A stretch of DNA of 64,000 nt from Bordetella genomosp. 11 (GCF_002261215.1 NZ_NEVS01000004.1:1240001-1304000); one strand, 5' to 3'; shown: positions 8,483 through 18,685, counted from the first letter of the stretch. Numbers and translations: made by a program. The notes: generated by a model not told the origin, from the sequence alone.

Positions 8483-10039
8483 ATGGCAGAAATCCTCCTT
8501 CCTTCCTACTCTTCCGGAAACCGCGTGCGCGCGGATTCCGATACCGGCACAGTGCGCCTGGCCGTGCTGCTCGTCATCCACGCCGTCGTCTGGACCATCG
8601 CATCCAGTCTCTATCGGTCCAATCTCGATTGGGCCGGGGATATGCTCGAGAACTACAGCTGGGGCATTGCCTGGCAGGCCGGCTACTACAAGCATCCGCC
8701 GCTGTTCGCATGGATCGCGGCCGGCTGGTTCAGCGTGTTCCCGCATACCGACGCGGCGTACTTCGCGCTGTCGGTGGTTAATGCGGTGCTGGGTGTCTGC
8801 GGCGTCGTGGCCCTGGCGCGCCGATTCCTACCCGCGCGCGAGGCCGCGGTGGCAGGGCTGGCGATGGCGGTATCGCCCGTCTACACCACGCTGGCGATCA
8901 AGTTCAATGCGAACACCGTGCTGCTGTCGCTATGGCCGTGGACGGCCTATTTCTTCGTGCGCTATGTGCAGACCGGCACGCGCAAGGCAGCGCTGGCCAT
9001 GGGCGCCGCCGCCGGGATCGCCATGTTGGGCAAGTACTTTTCCGTCACGCTGCTCGCCGGGCTGGCGCTGGCGGGGCTGGCGCGGCCGGCGTGGCGCGCC
9101 CGGCTGATGCATCCGCAAGTGCTGCTGGCCGTGATGGCTGGCACCGTGGTGCTGTGGCCGCATCTGCGCTGGCTGGTCGAAAACGGCATGCCCACGTTCG
9201 GCTATGCGCGCGAGCGCATGGGCGAAATCGCCCGGCCCCTGCCGGCCGTGGCCGGCGATATGGTGCTGTATGGCCTGGTGCAGGTGGCTTATCTGCTGCC
9301 CGGCATGCTCTTCGTGCTTGTGCTGGCGCGGCATTCGCGCGACCGTGCGGCCAAGCTGATGCTGCACGGCTATGTGCGCCGCTCGCTGAATCGCGACCTG
9401 TGGTGGTTGTCCATGGGGACGTTCCTGGCGATATGCGCGCTGGCCACGGCGACCCGGACGCATCTTTCCTCCTTGTGGGGCAATACCCAGTGGTTCGCGA
9501 TCACCGTCTTCTGGCTGGCGGTGCTCGGCAATGCGGGTATCCGGATGGATACGCGGCGCATTCCGGCCGTGATGGCGGTGTACTGGGCCGTGGTGCTGGC
9601 GCTGTCGGCGGCGGGCGGCTATCTGAAGACCGTGCATCACGACAAGCTGGCGATGGAGCCGCGTCTGGAGCTGGCGCGCGCCGCGCATGAGGTATGGGAC
9701 CGCCGCACGGGACAGCCCTTGCGCATCGTTGCCGGCGACGACAAGGAAGCCCGGGCGGTGGCGTTCTATGCCCGCGGGCGTATCCATTACTGGGACATCT
9801 TCGATGCCTCCACCACGCCCTGGGTCAAGGAAACGGACGTCCGGCGCGAAGGTGCCCTGTTCGTTTGCCGCGACAACGACAGGCATTGCCGGGACACGGC
9901 GGCCGCTTTCAGCGGCGCGGCCCCCCTGGCCGTGTCGGTCGCCAAGACGTCATGGGGCATCCGGATGCCCGAACGTCATTACATCCTGTTTGTCATGCCA
10001 CCCGGCAAGGAGGGCGGGGCGGATGTGGCGGCGAGGTGA
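8483..10039 (+). CDS. Glycosyltransferase family 39 (PMT_2/ArnT-like) membrane protein
   Basis: 518 residues. This inner-membrane glycosyltransferase would use a polyprenyl-phosphate sugar donor on the periplasmic side. The first helix is at about 24-44. The first periplasmic loop carries the GT39 acidic and aromatic signature (NLDWAGDMLENYSWG, then YYKHPPLFAWI), where an Asp acts as catalytic base and YKHPPL is shared with ArnT. Around ten more hydrophobic segments follow, then a soluble C-terminal part of about 130 residues. The frame is open back to 8351, but the ATG at 8483 fits the membrane topology best; its ribosome site is weak. The acceptor (lipid A, protein or a glycolipid) cannot be told from context. 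It stands alone. Confidence 0.8.
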   Translation: MAEILLPSYSSGNRVRADSDTGTVRLAVLLVIHAVVWTIASSLYRSNLDWAGDMLENYSWGIAWQAGYYKHPPLFAWIAAGWFSVFPHTDAAYFALSVVNAVLGVCGVVALARRFLPAREAAVAGLAMAVSPVYTTLAIKFNANTVLLSLWPWTAYFFVRYVQTGTRKAALAMGAAAGIAMLGKYFSVTLLAGLALAGLARPAWRARLMHPQVLLAVMAGTVVLWPHLRWLVENGMPTFGYARERMGEIARPLPAVAGDMVLYGLVQVAYLLPGMLFVLVLARHSRDRAAKLMLHGYVRRSLNRDLWWLSMGTFLAICALATATRTHLSSLWGNTQWFAITVFWLAVLGNAGIRMDTRRIPAVMAVYWAVVLALSAAGGYLKTVHHDKLAMEPRLELARAAHEVWDRRTGQPLRIVAGDDKEARAVAFYARGRIHYWDIFDASTTPWVKETDVRREGALFVCRDNDRHCRDTAAAFSGAAPLAVSVAKTSWGIRMPERHYILFVMPPGKEGGADVAAR

Positions 10040-10125
10040 TCCGTTCGCCTGCCGCCGCGGCGCCAGACATCCGGCGCGGTCTCCCGGGATGCGCCCGCCC
10101 GCCGCGCGCGGATGCGTATGCCGTA

Positions 10126-10569
10126 TCAGCGCCTTTGCGCCATGCGGGCGCGTAGCGCATGAAAGCCGGCCAGGAAGACTTCCTCTCCGACGAATCGCTT
10201 CAGTTCGTCTTCGCGGTCCGGCGGCGCGGTGAACTCGGCGCTCCATTCGCCGAAACAGCGATCGCCGTCCGTGACGGGTGTCAGCTTCAAGGTCGCGACA
10301 TAGTCGGAGACCCCCATCGGGCTTTCGAGGATCGCGTACGTGAATGTGTAGTCATAGTCGGACAGGGCAAGCAGCTGCTCGCGGATCAGACCGCCGTCGC
10401 GTGTATGGAAGTACCGCACGCAGCCGATGCGGTCCGGGGTCAGGCCGTTCTCTATCAGGGAGTCCGTGATCAGCGGGTGCCACTGCGGCATGCCGTTGAA
10501 GTCGCGGACCACCGCCCACACATCCGCGGCCGGCGCATCGATGACACCGGAGACGAAAACCGTCGTCAT
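10126..10569 (-). CDS. SRPBCC (START/Bet v 1-like) family protein
   Basis: 147 residues with the SRPBCC layout: beta strand MTTVFVSGVIDAPAADVWAVVRDFNGMPQWHP at the N terminus, a curved sheet lining a hydrophobic pocket, and a long C-terminal helix (DELKRFVGEEVFLAGFHALRARM). Such proteins bind lipids or small hydrophobic ligands; a few are enzymes. No signal peptide. Its ATG overlaps the TGA of the flotillin gene (ATGA), so it is the last gene of the long minus-strand operon. Function unknown; the pairing with a lipid-raft protein suggests, but does not show, a lipid or membrane role. Confidence 0.75.
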   Translation of the reverse strand: MTTVFVSGVIDAPAADVWAVVRDFNGMPQWHPLITDSLIENGLTPDRIGCVRYFHTRDGGLIREQLLALSDYDYTFTYAILESPMGVSDYVATLKLTPVTDGDRCFGEWSAEFTAPPDREDELKRFVGEEVFLAGFHALRARMAQRR

Positions 10570-12236
10570 GATTTCTTTTCTCCTGCCGGTGCGGCCAGGG
10601 TGCCCGCGGCGGCCATGCGGCCGATATCGGTGCTGTCCAAACCGATTTCCTTCAGCAGCTGGTCGACGATGGGCGCCTGCGCGCGAAAGCGCAACGCCGA
10701 GTTGACCACCGCGTCGGAGAAACTCCCCCCCTGATCGTGGCCACCCGTGCCGGATGCCAGCCCGTCGACATGCATGATGCGTATGCTGTCGATCTTCTCC
10801 ATCGGTTTGACCGATTCCCGGATGATCCCCTCTACCTTGTCCAGCAGCCGCATGCGCAGCGCCGATGCGCGCGCTTCCGGCGTCAGGATGTTGGAGGATT
10901 CATTCATCATGCGCAGGCCTTCGGCCTCCACTTCATGCCGGATGCGCGCGGCAGCGAGGCGGATGCGTTCCGCATCGGCCTGTGCTTCCGCTTCGGCACG
11001 CATGGCGTAGCCGCGATCCTCGCTGGCTGCGCGTTCCGCCTCGGCGGCCACGCGCAGGCCCAAGGCTTCGCGTTCGGCCGTCTGCGCCGCGGCAACCAGC
11101 TCGATGCGCTTGCGCCTTTCGGCCATTTCCAGCTCGCGCGCGGTGAATATTTTCTCTTCCGCGGCCACCGCCAGCGCGCGCGCCGCGTCCGCCGCGGCCT
11201 GTGCCTCCGACTGCGACTTGGACTGCATGGCCACGGCGATGGAGCGCTGCTGCTCGGCCAGTTCGATGGCCTTGCGGCGCTCGATCTCGGCCGCCTGCAG
11301 CTCACGGTCCTTGTTGATGCGATTGGATTCGACGATCTGTTCCGCGCGCAGCCGGGCCTCTTCCACGGCCTGCTGGGCGGCGATCTGCGCGCGTTGGCCT
11401 TCCTTGTCGCGTTCGGCGCGTTCGCGTGTCAGGGTGGCGCGCTGTTCGGCGCGGGCGATCTCCAGCTCGCGTTCCTGCGCCAGGCGGGCGCCTTCGGATT
11501 CGCGGTCGATGTCCAGCGAAAGCTTTTCGGCCTCCAGGTTCTTGTTGCGGATGGCGATCAGGGTGTCCTGTTCGATGTCGTTGCGCTGTTTTTTGCGCCG
11601 TTCGATCTGTTCGGTCAGGCGTGTCAGACCCTCGGCGTCGAACGCATTGCTGGGGTTGAAGAACTCCATGGGGGTCTGGTCCAGCTGGGTCAGCGAGGCA
11701 GCCTCCAGCTCCAGGCCGTTCTTGGTCAGGTTATCGGCGACCGCCTCGCGCACGCGGCGCACGTAGTCGCCGCGCCGCTCGTGCAATTCCTCCATCGTCA
11801 GCTCGGCGGCGACGGTGCGCAGCGCATCGACGAACTTGCCCTCCAGCAGTTCCTTCAGCTGTTCCGGCGCCATGGTGCGCTGGCCCAGCGTCTGCGCCGC
11901 ATCGGAAACGGCCTGCGCGCTGGCCTGCACACGCACATAGAATTCCGCGATGACGTCCACCCGCATGCGGTCCTTGGTGATCAGTGCCTTGTCCCGCCCG
12001 CGCGAGACTTCCAGTCGCAGCGTGTTCATATTGACGGGAATGACGTCGTGGACGATGGGCAGCACCAACGCGCCGCCGTCCAGCACCACGCGCTGGCCGC
12101 CCAGCCCGGTGCGGACGAAGGCGCGCTCCTTGGATGCCCGCAGGTACAGCCAGTGCAGCAGCCCGACGACGATGGCGGCAACGATGGCGATCGCGAGCAC
12201 GATCAGCAGGAATGTGCCGAATTGTGAGCCTGACAT
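10566..12236 (-). CDS. Flotillin-like SPFH/band 7 membrane protein
   Basis: 556 residues. One N-terminal membrane helix (about 8-30) is followed by an SPFH domain (about 35-200, including GGALVLPIVHDVIPVNM) and a long Glu/Ala/Arg-rich coiled coil (about 220-440) typical of flotillins (YqiK/FloA-like). A C-terminal globular part of about 100 residues ends the protein. Flotillins form oligomeric scaffolds in ordered membrane domains. Only 12 bases separate it from the gene upstream, and its ribosome site (AAGAGG) overlaps that gene's TAA, so it is probably co-transcribed with the transport and hydrolase operon. The SRPBCC gene overlaps its end. Confidence 0.88.
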   Translation of the reverse strand: MSGSQFGTFLLIVLAIAIVAAIVVGLLHWLYLRASKERAFVRTGLGGQRVVLDGGALVLPIVHDVIPVNMNTLRLEVSRGRDKALITKDRMRVDVIAEFYVRVQASAQAVSDAAQTLGQRTMAPEQLKELLEGKFVDALRTVAAELTMEELHERRGDYVRRVREAVADNLTKNGLELEAASLTQLDQTPMEFFNPSNAFDAEGLTRLTEQIERRKKQRNDIEQDTLIAIRNKNLEAEKLSLDIDRESEGARLAQERELEIARAEQRATLTRERAERDKEGQRAQIAAQQAVEEARLRAEQIVESNRINKDRELQAAEIERRKAIELAEQQRSIAVAMQSKSQSEAQAAADAARALAVAAEEKIFTARELEMAERRKRIELVAAAQTAEREALGLRVAAEAERAASEDRGYAMRAEAEAQADAERIRLAAARIRHEVEAEGLRMMNESSNILTPEARASALRMRLLDKVEGIIRESVKPMEKIDSIRIMHVDGLASGTGGHDQGGSFSDAVVNSALRFRAQAPIVDQLLKEIGLDSTDIGRMAAAGTLAAPAGEKKS

Positions 12237-12248
12237 GATGAGCCTCTT

Positions 12249-13079
12249 TTATCGGGTGATTTGCTTGAAGCGCCGCGCGGTGTCGGTCAGCGCGGTTTCG
12301 ACAGGCAGCCTCTCCATGCTGGACGCACCGAAGAAACCGTGGCACTGCGGGCATTGCGACAGGATGTAGGCCGCGTCGGCGGGCGTTGAAATCGGCCCGC
12401 CATGGCACAGCACGATCACGTCGCCGCGCACCGCGCGCGCCGCCTCGGCCCAGGCCTGGATGCGTGGAACGCATTCGGCAAGGGTGGGCGCCGTGCGCGC
12501 GCCGATATCGCCGCCTGTCGTCAATCCCAGGTGGCACACCACCACGTCGGCGCCGGCACGTGCCATATCGGCGGCGTTGGCGGCACTGAATACATAGGGC
12601 GTGGTCAGCATATCCATTGCGCGGGCCCGCGCGATCAGATCGACTTCCATGGCATAGCTCATCCCGGTTTCTTCCAGGTTGGCGCGGAAGACGCCGTCGA
12701 TCAGGCCCACCGTCGGGAAGTTCTGCACGCCGGAGAATCCCAGGGCCTGCAGCCTTGGCAGCAGGACGTCGGCGATCATGAAAGGGTCGGTGCCGTTGAC
12801 GCCGGCCAGCACCGGCGTATGGCGGACCACGGGCAGGACCTCGTGCGCCATTTCCAGTACGACCTCGTTGGCGTTGCCGTAGGCCATCAGCCCGGCCAGC
12901 GATCCGCGTCCCGCCATGCGGTAGCGCCCCGAGTTATAGATCACGATCAGGTCGACGCCGCCGGCTTCTTCGCAGCGCGCCGACAGGCCCGTGCCGGCGC
13001 CCGCGCCAATAATGGGCTCGCCGCGGGCAATCATGCCGCGCAGGCGTTCGAGGATGGTTTCACGCGCGATGCGCGGCAT
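12249..13079 (-). CDS. Phosphoenolpyruvate hydrolase-like TIM-barrel protein
   Basis: 276 residues. It belongs to the PEP-hydrolase-like/TIM-barrel signal-transduction family: [19 protein letters not shown] near the start, [16 protein letters not shown] near 95, the FPTVGLIDG strand near 120, and LCHGGPI near 225. Genes of this family are regularly found next to UPF0261 (Tm-1-like) genes, as here: its start overlaps the end of the UPF0261 fusion by 20 bases. The reaction in bacteria is not established. No signal peptide. The family and the partnership are clear; the substrate is not. Confidence 0.8.
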   Translation of the reverse strand: MPRIARETILERLRGMIARGEPIIGAGAGTGLSARCEEAGGVDLIVIYNSGRYRMAGRGSLAGLMAYGNANEVVLEMAHEVLPVVRHTPVLAGVNGTDPFMIADVLLPRLQALGFSGVQNFPTVGLIDGVFRANLEETGMSYAMEVDLIARARAMDMLTTPYVFSAANAADMARAGADVVVCHLGLTTGGDIGARTAPTLAECVPRIQAWAEAARAVRGDVIVLCHGGPISTPADAAYILSQCPQCHGFFGASSMERLPVETALTDTARRFKQITR

Positions 13080-15327
13080 GATGGGTCTCCTGGCTTGGGG
13101 AGGAGGAAACGGACCGGGTGTCCGGCTGGATCTCGCGGAAGGCCTGGACCAGCGCCTGCGCGAAACGCGGGTCGTTGATGTGATAGGGCAGGCGGCGCAG
13201 CTGGCGCCCCGGCGTCGGGCGGAATCCCTGTTCGATGGCCGCGTATAGCGCGCGGTCGGCCTCCGGGTCCCAGAAGGGCTGGCCCGGCATGTCCACGGCC
13301 GAGACGCCGCCTTCGGGCAGCAGGAAACGCACCGGGCCCGTCATGCGGTTCAGCTTGTCGGCCAGGAAGGCGCCGATGCGGCGGTTTTCCTCCGGTGTGG
13401 TGCGCATCAGCGTGATGTTGTCGTTGTGCCGATACAGGTTGCGCCCGCGAAAGCGTTCCGGCACGGTGTCCATCGCCATGAAGTTCACCATGTCCAGCGC
13501 GCCGCACGAACCGACGTAGGGAATCCCGGTTTCGATCACGGCATCCAGGCGTCCCGGCCCGGCCGAGAACACACCGCCCACGATCTCGTCGGCGATTTCC
13601 GTGGTGGAAACGTCGATCACGCCTTGCAGCAGGCGCGACTCGACCAGCTTCTCCATGGAGTTGCCGCCGATGCCGGTGGCGTGGAACACCATGCAGTCGT
13701 AGTCGGTGCCCAGCTCGGCGGCGACCGCCTGCACGCAGGGCGTGGTGACGCCGAACATCGTCAGGCCCACGGCGGCGCGGCCGGGTTGCGGCGGCGGCGC
13801 GCGGTGCAGGATCATCCCGGCCAGGGCGTGCGCCGCGTTGGAAAGCACCTGGCGGCTGATGGGATGCAGGCCGGCGACATCGGTGACGGAATACATCATG
13901 CAGATGTCGCTGGGGCCCACGTAGCCGCGCACATCGCCGGAGGCGACCGTGGACACCAGTACCTTCGGCACGCCTATGGGCAAAGCGCGCATGCCCGCGC
14001 TGGCCAGCGCGGTGCCGCCCGATCCGCCCGCGCCGATGACACCGCCCAGGTCGCGCCGGGAAGGCAGGAAGCGCGCGAGCGCTTTCGCCATCGCGGAGAC
14101 CGCGGATCCGCGGTCTCCGGTGAATACCGCGCGCTCGCCGTCGGGGTGGTACCGGGCCACTTCGCGCGGATGCACGCTGGCGGGCGAAGGCTGGCCGGAA
14201 GTCGAGACGTCGACGGTGACGGTTCTCAGCCCCAGGCGCTGCAGGCAATCGCGCAGCAGGAACAGCTCGCGCGCCTTGGTATCGAACGTGCCGACCACGT
14301 AGGCGGCACGGTTCACGGCATCGCCCACTGGCGCAAGCGCCGAGGGGATGGGTGGCAACGGCGATCCGGCATCGGTCCCGGCGGCTCGATCCGCATCGTC
14401 GTGCACCACCGGCGGCGCGCTATCCCGCCAACGGCTGAAGCCGCCCATCGAGACGGGGAGGGCCGCGGCATCGTCCGCATGTTCGCGCCGTATCGTCAGG
14501 ACTTCCACCATGCCGCCTGCCGGGGGAGCCGCCGGCGGCGCGGTATCGTCCGGACCGGCTTCGGACGCGGAGGCGACGCCCAGCAGTCGCTGTTGCAGGT
14601 CGCGGTCGGCGGCCAGCTGTCCGGCGGGCATCACCCGCGCCACGTGGCCATTGACCATGACGGCGACGGTATCGGCCACGTCGATGGCCACCCCGAGGTT
14701 CTGTTCGATCAGCAGGACCGCGATCTGGCCTTCGCCGGCCAGTTGCTTGAGCATGGCGGCGACCTGTTCGACGATGACCGGCGCCAGGCCTTCGGTGGGC
14801 TCGTCCATCACCAGCAGCGTCGGATTGAAGAGTAGCGCCCGGCCAATGGCCAGCATCTGTTGCTCGCCGCCGGATAACTGCGCGCCGCCGTTGTGGCGCC
14901 GTTCCGCCAGCCTGGGAAAGGTGGCATACACGCGATCCGTCGTCCATTCGCCGCGGCGCGCGCTGCGGGATGCCAGGCGGAAATGCTCGTCCACGGTCAG
15001 GGATGGCCAAACATGTCGCCCTTGCGGAACGTAGCCGATACCCATTTCCGCGATCGCGTGAGGCGGCTTGCCCAGGATGTCCCGGCCGTGCAGCCGGATG
15101 GCGCCGCGCGCGGGGACCAGTCCCGTTATGGCATTGCATAGCGTGGTCTTGCCCATGCCGTTGCGGCCGACCACGGCCAGCACACCACGCGGCAAGGTCA
15201 GGGAGACATCGTGCAGCGCGTGCGCGCTGCCGTAGTGGACATTCAGGCCGGCGACCTCCAGTACGGGTACGCCGCCACCGGGCGAGGCCGGCGATCCCCC
15301 CGCCGTGTTGCGTGCGTCAGTGACCAT
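13060..15327 (-). CDS. Fusion of LivF-type ABC ATPase with UPF0261 (Tm-1-like ATP-binding) domain
   Basis: 755 residues. Residues about 20-265 form a branched-chain-type ABC ATPase (LivF class): Walker [10 protein letters not shown] near 50, [20 protein letters not shown], signature LSGGEQQML, Walker B LLVMDEP and the LivF-like [13 protein letters not shown]. After a Pro/Ala/Asp-rich linker (about 265-340) comes a complete UPF0261/Tm-1-like domain (about 340-745: [49 protein letters not shown]). Tm-1 of tomato binds ATP; bacterial members have no settled function. The ATG at 15327 is chosen because it overlaps the livG-type stop by 11 bases; the frame is open to 15405. The fusion ties the UPF0261 activity to the importer. 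Confidence 0.88.
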   Translation of the reverse strand: MVTDARNTAGGSPASPGGGVPVLEVAGLNVHYGSAHALHDVSLTLPRGVLAVVGRNGMGKTTLCNAITGLVPARGAIRLHGRDILGKPPHAIAEMGIGYVPQGRHVWPSLTVDEHFRLASRSARRGEWTTDRVYATFPRLAERRHNGGAQLSGGEQQMLAIGRALLFNPTLLVMDEPTEGLAPVIVEQVAAMLKQLAGEGQIAVLLIEQNLGVAIDVADTVAVMVNGHVARVMPAGQLAADRDLQQRLLGVASASEAGPDDTAPPAAPPAGGMVEVLTIRREHADDAAALPVSMGGFSRWRDSAPPVVHDDADRAAGTDAGSPLPPIPSALAPVGDAVNRAAYVVGTFDTKARELFLLRDCLQRLGLRTVTVDVSTSGQPSPASVHPREVARYHPDGERAVFTGDRGSAVSAMAKALARFLPSRRDLGGVIGAGGSGGTALASAGMRALPIGVPKVLVSTVASGDVRGYVGPSDICMMYSVTDVAGLHPISRQVLSNAAHALAGMILHRAPPPQPGRAAVGLTMFGVTTPCVQAVAAELGTDYDCMVFHATGIGGNSMEKLVESRLLQGVIDVSTTEIADEIVGGVFSAGPGRLDAVIETGIPYVGSCGALDMVNFMAMDTVPERFRGRNLYRHNDNITLMRTTPEENRRIGAFLADKLNRMTGPVRFLLPEGGVSAVDMPGQPFWDPEADRALYAAIEQGFRPTPGRQLRRLPYHINDPRFAQALVQAFREIQPDTRSVSSSPSQETHHAAHRA

Positions 15328-16171
15328 GCTGCCGTTCTCCCATGTAGATGGCTTGCACGTCCGGATCGCTTTCGATTTCGCGCGGCGTACCGTGCCGCAG
15401 CACACGGCCGTTGTGCATCACGGTGACACGCGTGGCGACCGACAGCGCGATCTCCAGGTCGTGCTCGATGATGACGTAACCGATGTGCGCCGGCAGGGCC
15501 TTGAGCAGCGCCACCAGTTCGCGCCGTTCCGCGGGAGATAACCCCGCGGCCGGCTCGTCGAACAGGATCAGGCGCGGGGCGCCGGCCAAGGCCATGCCGA
15601 TCTCGAGCTGCCGCTGCTGGCCATGCGACAACAGCGCGACCGGCGTGTCGGCCCAGTGCGTGAGCCCCGCATGGGCCAGCAGCTCCTCGGCGGCCTGGTC
15701 CGATGCGGATACCCGCGCCGTGCGCCGCAGGCTGAATCGTCCGCGCGAGACACCGCGTACCGCCAGATACAGGTTGTCCCGCACGCTGAGATCGCGGAAC
15801 AGCAGCGAGGACTGGTAGGTGCGGCGTAGTCCGCGCCGGACACGTTCCCAGGGCGGCAGCGCCGTCACGTCTTCGCCGAAGAGCAGCACGCGGCCCGCGG
15901 TCACCGGAAAATCGCCCGTGATCATATTGAACAGGGTGGTCTTGCCAGCGCCGTTCGATCCCAGTACGGCGTAGCGCTGGCTGGCCTCGACATTGAACGA
16001 CACGCCGTCGATGGCCTTGAGCGCGCCGAATGCGCGGGTGATGCCATGCAGTTCCAGCGCATGGGAATGGCCGGCGCGCCGCGTCGGAGAACCGGCTTGC
16101 GGCCCGCCGGCGTCGTCGTCCCGCTGACGGGCGCCTGCTAAGGAATCGGTGGCCGCGTGCATGCCGTTCAT
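15317..16171 (-). CDS. ABC transporter ATP-binding protein, LivG type
   Basis: 284 residues. It is the first of the two ATPases of a branched-chain-amino-acid-type (HAAT) importer. Walker A GSNGAGKTT, the LivG-like RRGLRRTYQSSLLFRDLSV, signature LSHGQQRQLEIGMAL and Walker B LILFDEPAAGLSP are all present, and IIEHDLEIALSVATRVTVMHNG closes the domain. The first 30 residues are polar. Starts at 16177, 16171 and 16162 are possible; 16171 gives an ATGA overlap with the stop of the binding-protein gene and is chosen for that. Cytoplasmic face of the inner membrane. Confidence 0.88.
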   Translation of the reverse strand: MNGMHAATDSLAGARQRDDDAGGPQAGSPTRRAGHSHALELHGITRAFGALKAIDGVSFNVEASQRYAVLGSNGAGKTTLFNMITGDFPVTAGRVLLFGEDVTALPPWERVRRGLRRTYQSSLLFRDLSVRDNLYLAVRGVSRGRFSLRRTARVSASDQAAEELLAHAGLTHWADTPVALLSHGQQRQLEIGMALAGAPRLILFDEPAAGLSPAERRELVALLKALPAHIGYVIIEHDLEIALSVATRVTVMHNGRVLRHGTPREIESDPDVQAIYMGERQHGH

Positions 16172-17454
16172 TTGCATTCGGGATTGGTGCGCGAGCCCAG
16201 TCCCATCTTGTCGAATTCGGCCTTGGACAGCCCTAGGCGCTGGTTTACGTCGGGGATGACCTTGACGAATTTGTTGTACAGCGTGCCATCGCTGTTCTTC
16301 GCGACTTCGGTCAGGAAGATATTGGCGATCGCGTTGCGGTTCTCGTCAAGCTTGACGTTGCCGGTGGGCGTGGACACGGTCATGGTCGACAAGGTCTGGC
16401 GCAGCTTGGCCTGGTTGTTCGACAGGTCGGCCTTTTCCTGTTCCAGCGCGTCCAGCACCGCCTTGGTGTTGACGTAATACGCGTGCGCGAACAGGCTGGG
16501 GCTGGGCAAGCCGTCCTTGTAGGCGGCGCGGTAATCGGCCACGAACTTCTTCCAGGCGGGATCGTCGTAGTTGTCGGCGATGGGGCCGGCCGAGGGCGTA
16601 CCGATCAGGGCATCGCGGCGCTTGCCCTTGTAGCCGAGCACGGATTGGTCGATGGTGATGGACCCGGCGATCAGCGGCTTGTCGCCGCCGGCCTGCTCGT
16701 ACTGGGAAAAGAAATTCACCGCGTCGGAACCGCCCAGCGCCACGTAGATGGCATCGATATTGTCCGGCAGGCGCGCGATCACCGAGGAATAATCCTTGGT
16801 GCCCAGCGGCACCCAATGCTTGTCCACCACCTTGCCGCCCGCCTTGCAGAACTCGATCATGAAGCCCTGCAGCAGCGAGTAGGGAAAGGAATAGTCTTCC
16901 GCCACGGAGACGATCCGCTTGTAGCCCTTGTCCTTGTAGGCATAGGAGCCCAGGCCCGCCTGCCACTGCGCGCCATCGGTCGAAAAGCGGAAGAAGTTCG
17001 GCGCCGGTTCCTGCAGTGTCGTGCCCTGCGCCGCCGACGATCCGTTGACGAAGGTCACTTCGGGATGCGTCTTGGCGTAGTTCTTCACCGCGATGCCTTC
17101 GGAGCCCGACAGCGGTCCGATCAGGATCTGCACGCCGTCCTGTTCCACCAGTTTGCGCGCCGCGTTGACGGCGGTGTCCGGATTGCCGTTGGATGAAGCC
17201 TTGATGATCTCGATTTTCTTGCCGGCGACCATGCCCTGGTGCTGCGCCACGGCCAGGTCCACGCCGCGCATGCCGTCCTGGCCGGGAACGGCGAAAGGCC
17301 CTTCCAGCGTGGCCAGGGCTCCGATCTTGATGACCTCCTGCGCCTTGGCGGGATGGGCCGCCAGCAAGGCGCCGAGGGCCAGCGCCAGCGTGCCGGCGGC
17401 CAGCGCGGCGCGCCGCCGCGTGTACGGGAGTGATGCGGTATGGGCGTATGTCAT
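16168..17454 (-). CDS. Periplasmic substrate-binding protein of a HAAT/branched-chain-type ABC importer
   Basis: 428 residues. Twin-Arg-like basic start (TRRRAALAAG) with a hydrophobic core and cleavage at AKA-QEV near 38: a secreted binding protein. The mature part is a Peripla_BP_6 fold (IKIGALATLEGPFAVPGQDGMRGVDLAV; later VNGSSAAQGTT and VALGGSDAVNFF). The ligand is unknown; proteins of this class bind amino acids, amides, urea or aromatic acids. The ATG at 17454 has a strong site (AGGAGA), although the frame is open much further upstream. It sits between livM- and livG-type genes with ATGA overlaps on both sides. Confidence 0.9.
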   Translation of the reverse strand: MTYAHTASLPYTRRRAALAAGTLALALGALLAAHPAKAQEVIKIGALATLEGPFAVPGQDGMRGVDLAVAQHQGMVAGKKIEIIKASSNGNPDTAVNAARKLVEQDGVQILIGPLSGSEGIAVKNYAKTHPEVTFVNGSSAAQGTTLQEPAPNFFRFSTDGAQWQAGLGSYAYKDKGYKRIVSVAEDYSFPYSLLQGFMIEFCKAGGKVVDKHWVPLGTKDYSSVIARLPDNIDAIYVALGGSDAVNFFSQYEQAGGDKPLIAGSITIDQSVLGYKGKRRDALIGTPSAGPIADNYDDPAWKKFVADYRAAYKDGLPSPSLFAHAYYVNTKAVLDALEQEKADLSNNQAKLRQTLSTMTVSTPTGNVKLDENRNAIANIFLTEVAKNSDGTLYNKFVKVIPDVNQRLGLSKAEFDKMGLGSRTNPECK

Positions 17455-18659
17455 GGATGTCTCCTGGTTTTCGTGGTTATCCCAGCGGGGGCGGGCCCCG
17501 TGCTGGCGTCCTTCGCATGAGCCTGCACGGCGGGGCGAGCCTGCCCGCGCAAGCGCCGCCAGAGGCCCAGCAGGCCGTCCGGCGAAACCATCAAAACCAG
17601 GAGGAACACGCCGCCGATCACCAGGTTGAACCGCTCGCGGTCCACCAGATCGATGGCGAAGTTCTGCAGCAATACGAACAGCAGCGCGCCCAGGAAGGCG
17701 CCCGCGGGATGCCGCATGCCGCCCAGCACGGCGATGATCAGGATATTGATCATGGAGGTGGTATTGACCGAGCCGGGGGAAATCTGCGAGTTGTACCAGA
17801 CCAGCAGCACGCCGCCGACGCTGGCGATCAGGCCGGCGAGCGCGTGCGCGGCGACGCGGTGTGCCGTCACGTCGAAGCCCAGGGCGCGCATGCGGCGCGG
17901 ATTGTCGCGGATGCCTTGCAGGGCCATGCCGAAGGGCGCCCGCGCTACATAGGCGACCAAGGCATAACCCAGCGCGGCGCACGTCAGGCTGATGTAATAG
18001 AAGGGTATCGGCGCGCGCAGGTCCGCCTCCCGCGGCGCGGGCGGCAGGATGCGCGCCAAGCCCTGGAAGCCGTTGAAGACGGTGTAGTTCTGCTGCACCA
18101 GGTAGAAGAAGGCCACGCCGATGGCCAGCGTGATCATGATGGTATAGATGCCCTCGGTGCGTACCGCCAGCATGCCGATCAGGGTCGCCGATAAGGTGCC
18201 GATGGCCAGCGCCGCCATGACGGCCAGCCACCATGGCCATCCCAGGCTGTGCGCGGCGTCGGCATTGGTGCCCAGCAGCGCCACCGCATAGCCGGCGATG
18301 CCGGCGACGGTCATCTGCGACAGGGTGACCATGCCGCCATATCCGGCCAGCAGGGCCAGCGAGAGCGCGATCAGGCCCAGCACCAGGGATTGCGCCCCTA
18401 CCTGGAACGTGAAGAAAGGCGTGGCCACGACGGGGTACAGCAACAGCGCCAGCGCCACGCAGGCGTGCAGGACCGCGGCGCGGGGCGATCCGCCCGCCAG
18501 CGCGCGTATCGCGCCTTCGGCACCGGGCTGCCTGGCGGGCGCAGGCGCCACGCCATCGGCAGCGCGCGCGCCCTCGGCCGCCGGCAAGGACGCCGTACCG
18601 ATGGGGGAATACGCCGCCGCCCCGTGGGACATCACCCGCCGCCATTTCGCCGCACTCAT
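17451..18659 (-). CDS. ABC transporter permease, LivM type
   Basis: 402 residues. A polar N-terminal extension of about 60 residues precedes roughly nine membrane segments of the BPD_transp_2 family (LVLGLIALSLALLAGYGGMVTLSQM is the LivM hallmark; EGIYTIMITLAIGVAFFYLVQQ and GGMRHPAGAFLGALLFVLL follow). It pairs with the LivH-type permease to form the inner-membrane channel. The ATG at 18659 has GGGAGCAGGAAG upstream and is chosen; a second ATG at 18632 would shorten the extension. Its TGA overlaps the ATG of the binding-protein gene. Confidence 0.88.
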   Translation of the reverse strand: MSAAKWRRVMSHGAAAYSPIGTASLPAAEGARAADGVAPAPARQPGAEGAIRALAGGSPRAAVLHACVALALLLYPVVATPFFTFQVGAQSLVLGLIALSLALLAGYGGMVTLSQMTVAGIAGYAVALLGTNADAAHSLGWPWWLAVMAALAIGTLSATLIGMLAVRTEGIYTIMITLAIGVAFFYLVQQNYTVFNGFQGLARILPPAPREADLRAPIPFYYISLTCAALGYALVAYVARAPFGMALQGIRDNPRRMRALGFDVTAHRVAAHALAGLIASVGGVLLVWYNSQISPGSVNTTSMINILIIAVLGGMRHPAGAFLGALLFVLLQNFAIDLVDRERFNLVIGGVFLLVLMVSPDGLLGLWRRLRGQARPAVQAHAKDASTGPAPAGITTKTRRHP

Positions 18660-18685
18660 CGCGCTTCCTGCTCCCGTTCGGGCGG

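Noticed and set aside
10737..12227. A 496-codon open frame on the plus strand
   Set aside because: It is antisense to the flotillin gene, and its His/Leu/Gly-rich translation mirrors the coiled-coil codons.
13426..14835. A 469-codon open frame on the plus strand
   Set aside because: It is antisense to the LivF-UPF0261 fusion, which has clear ATPase and UPF0261 motifs.
16168..18645. An apparent 825-residue protein joining the binding protein with upstream sequence
   Set aside because: The ATG at 17454 has a strong ribosome site and a signal peptide; the upstream part is LivM sequence read in the wrong frame.
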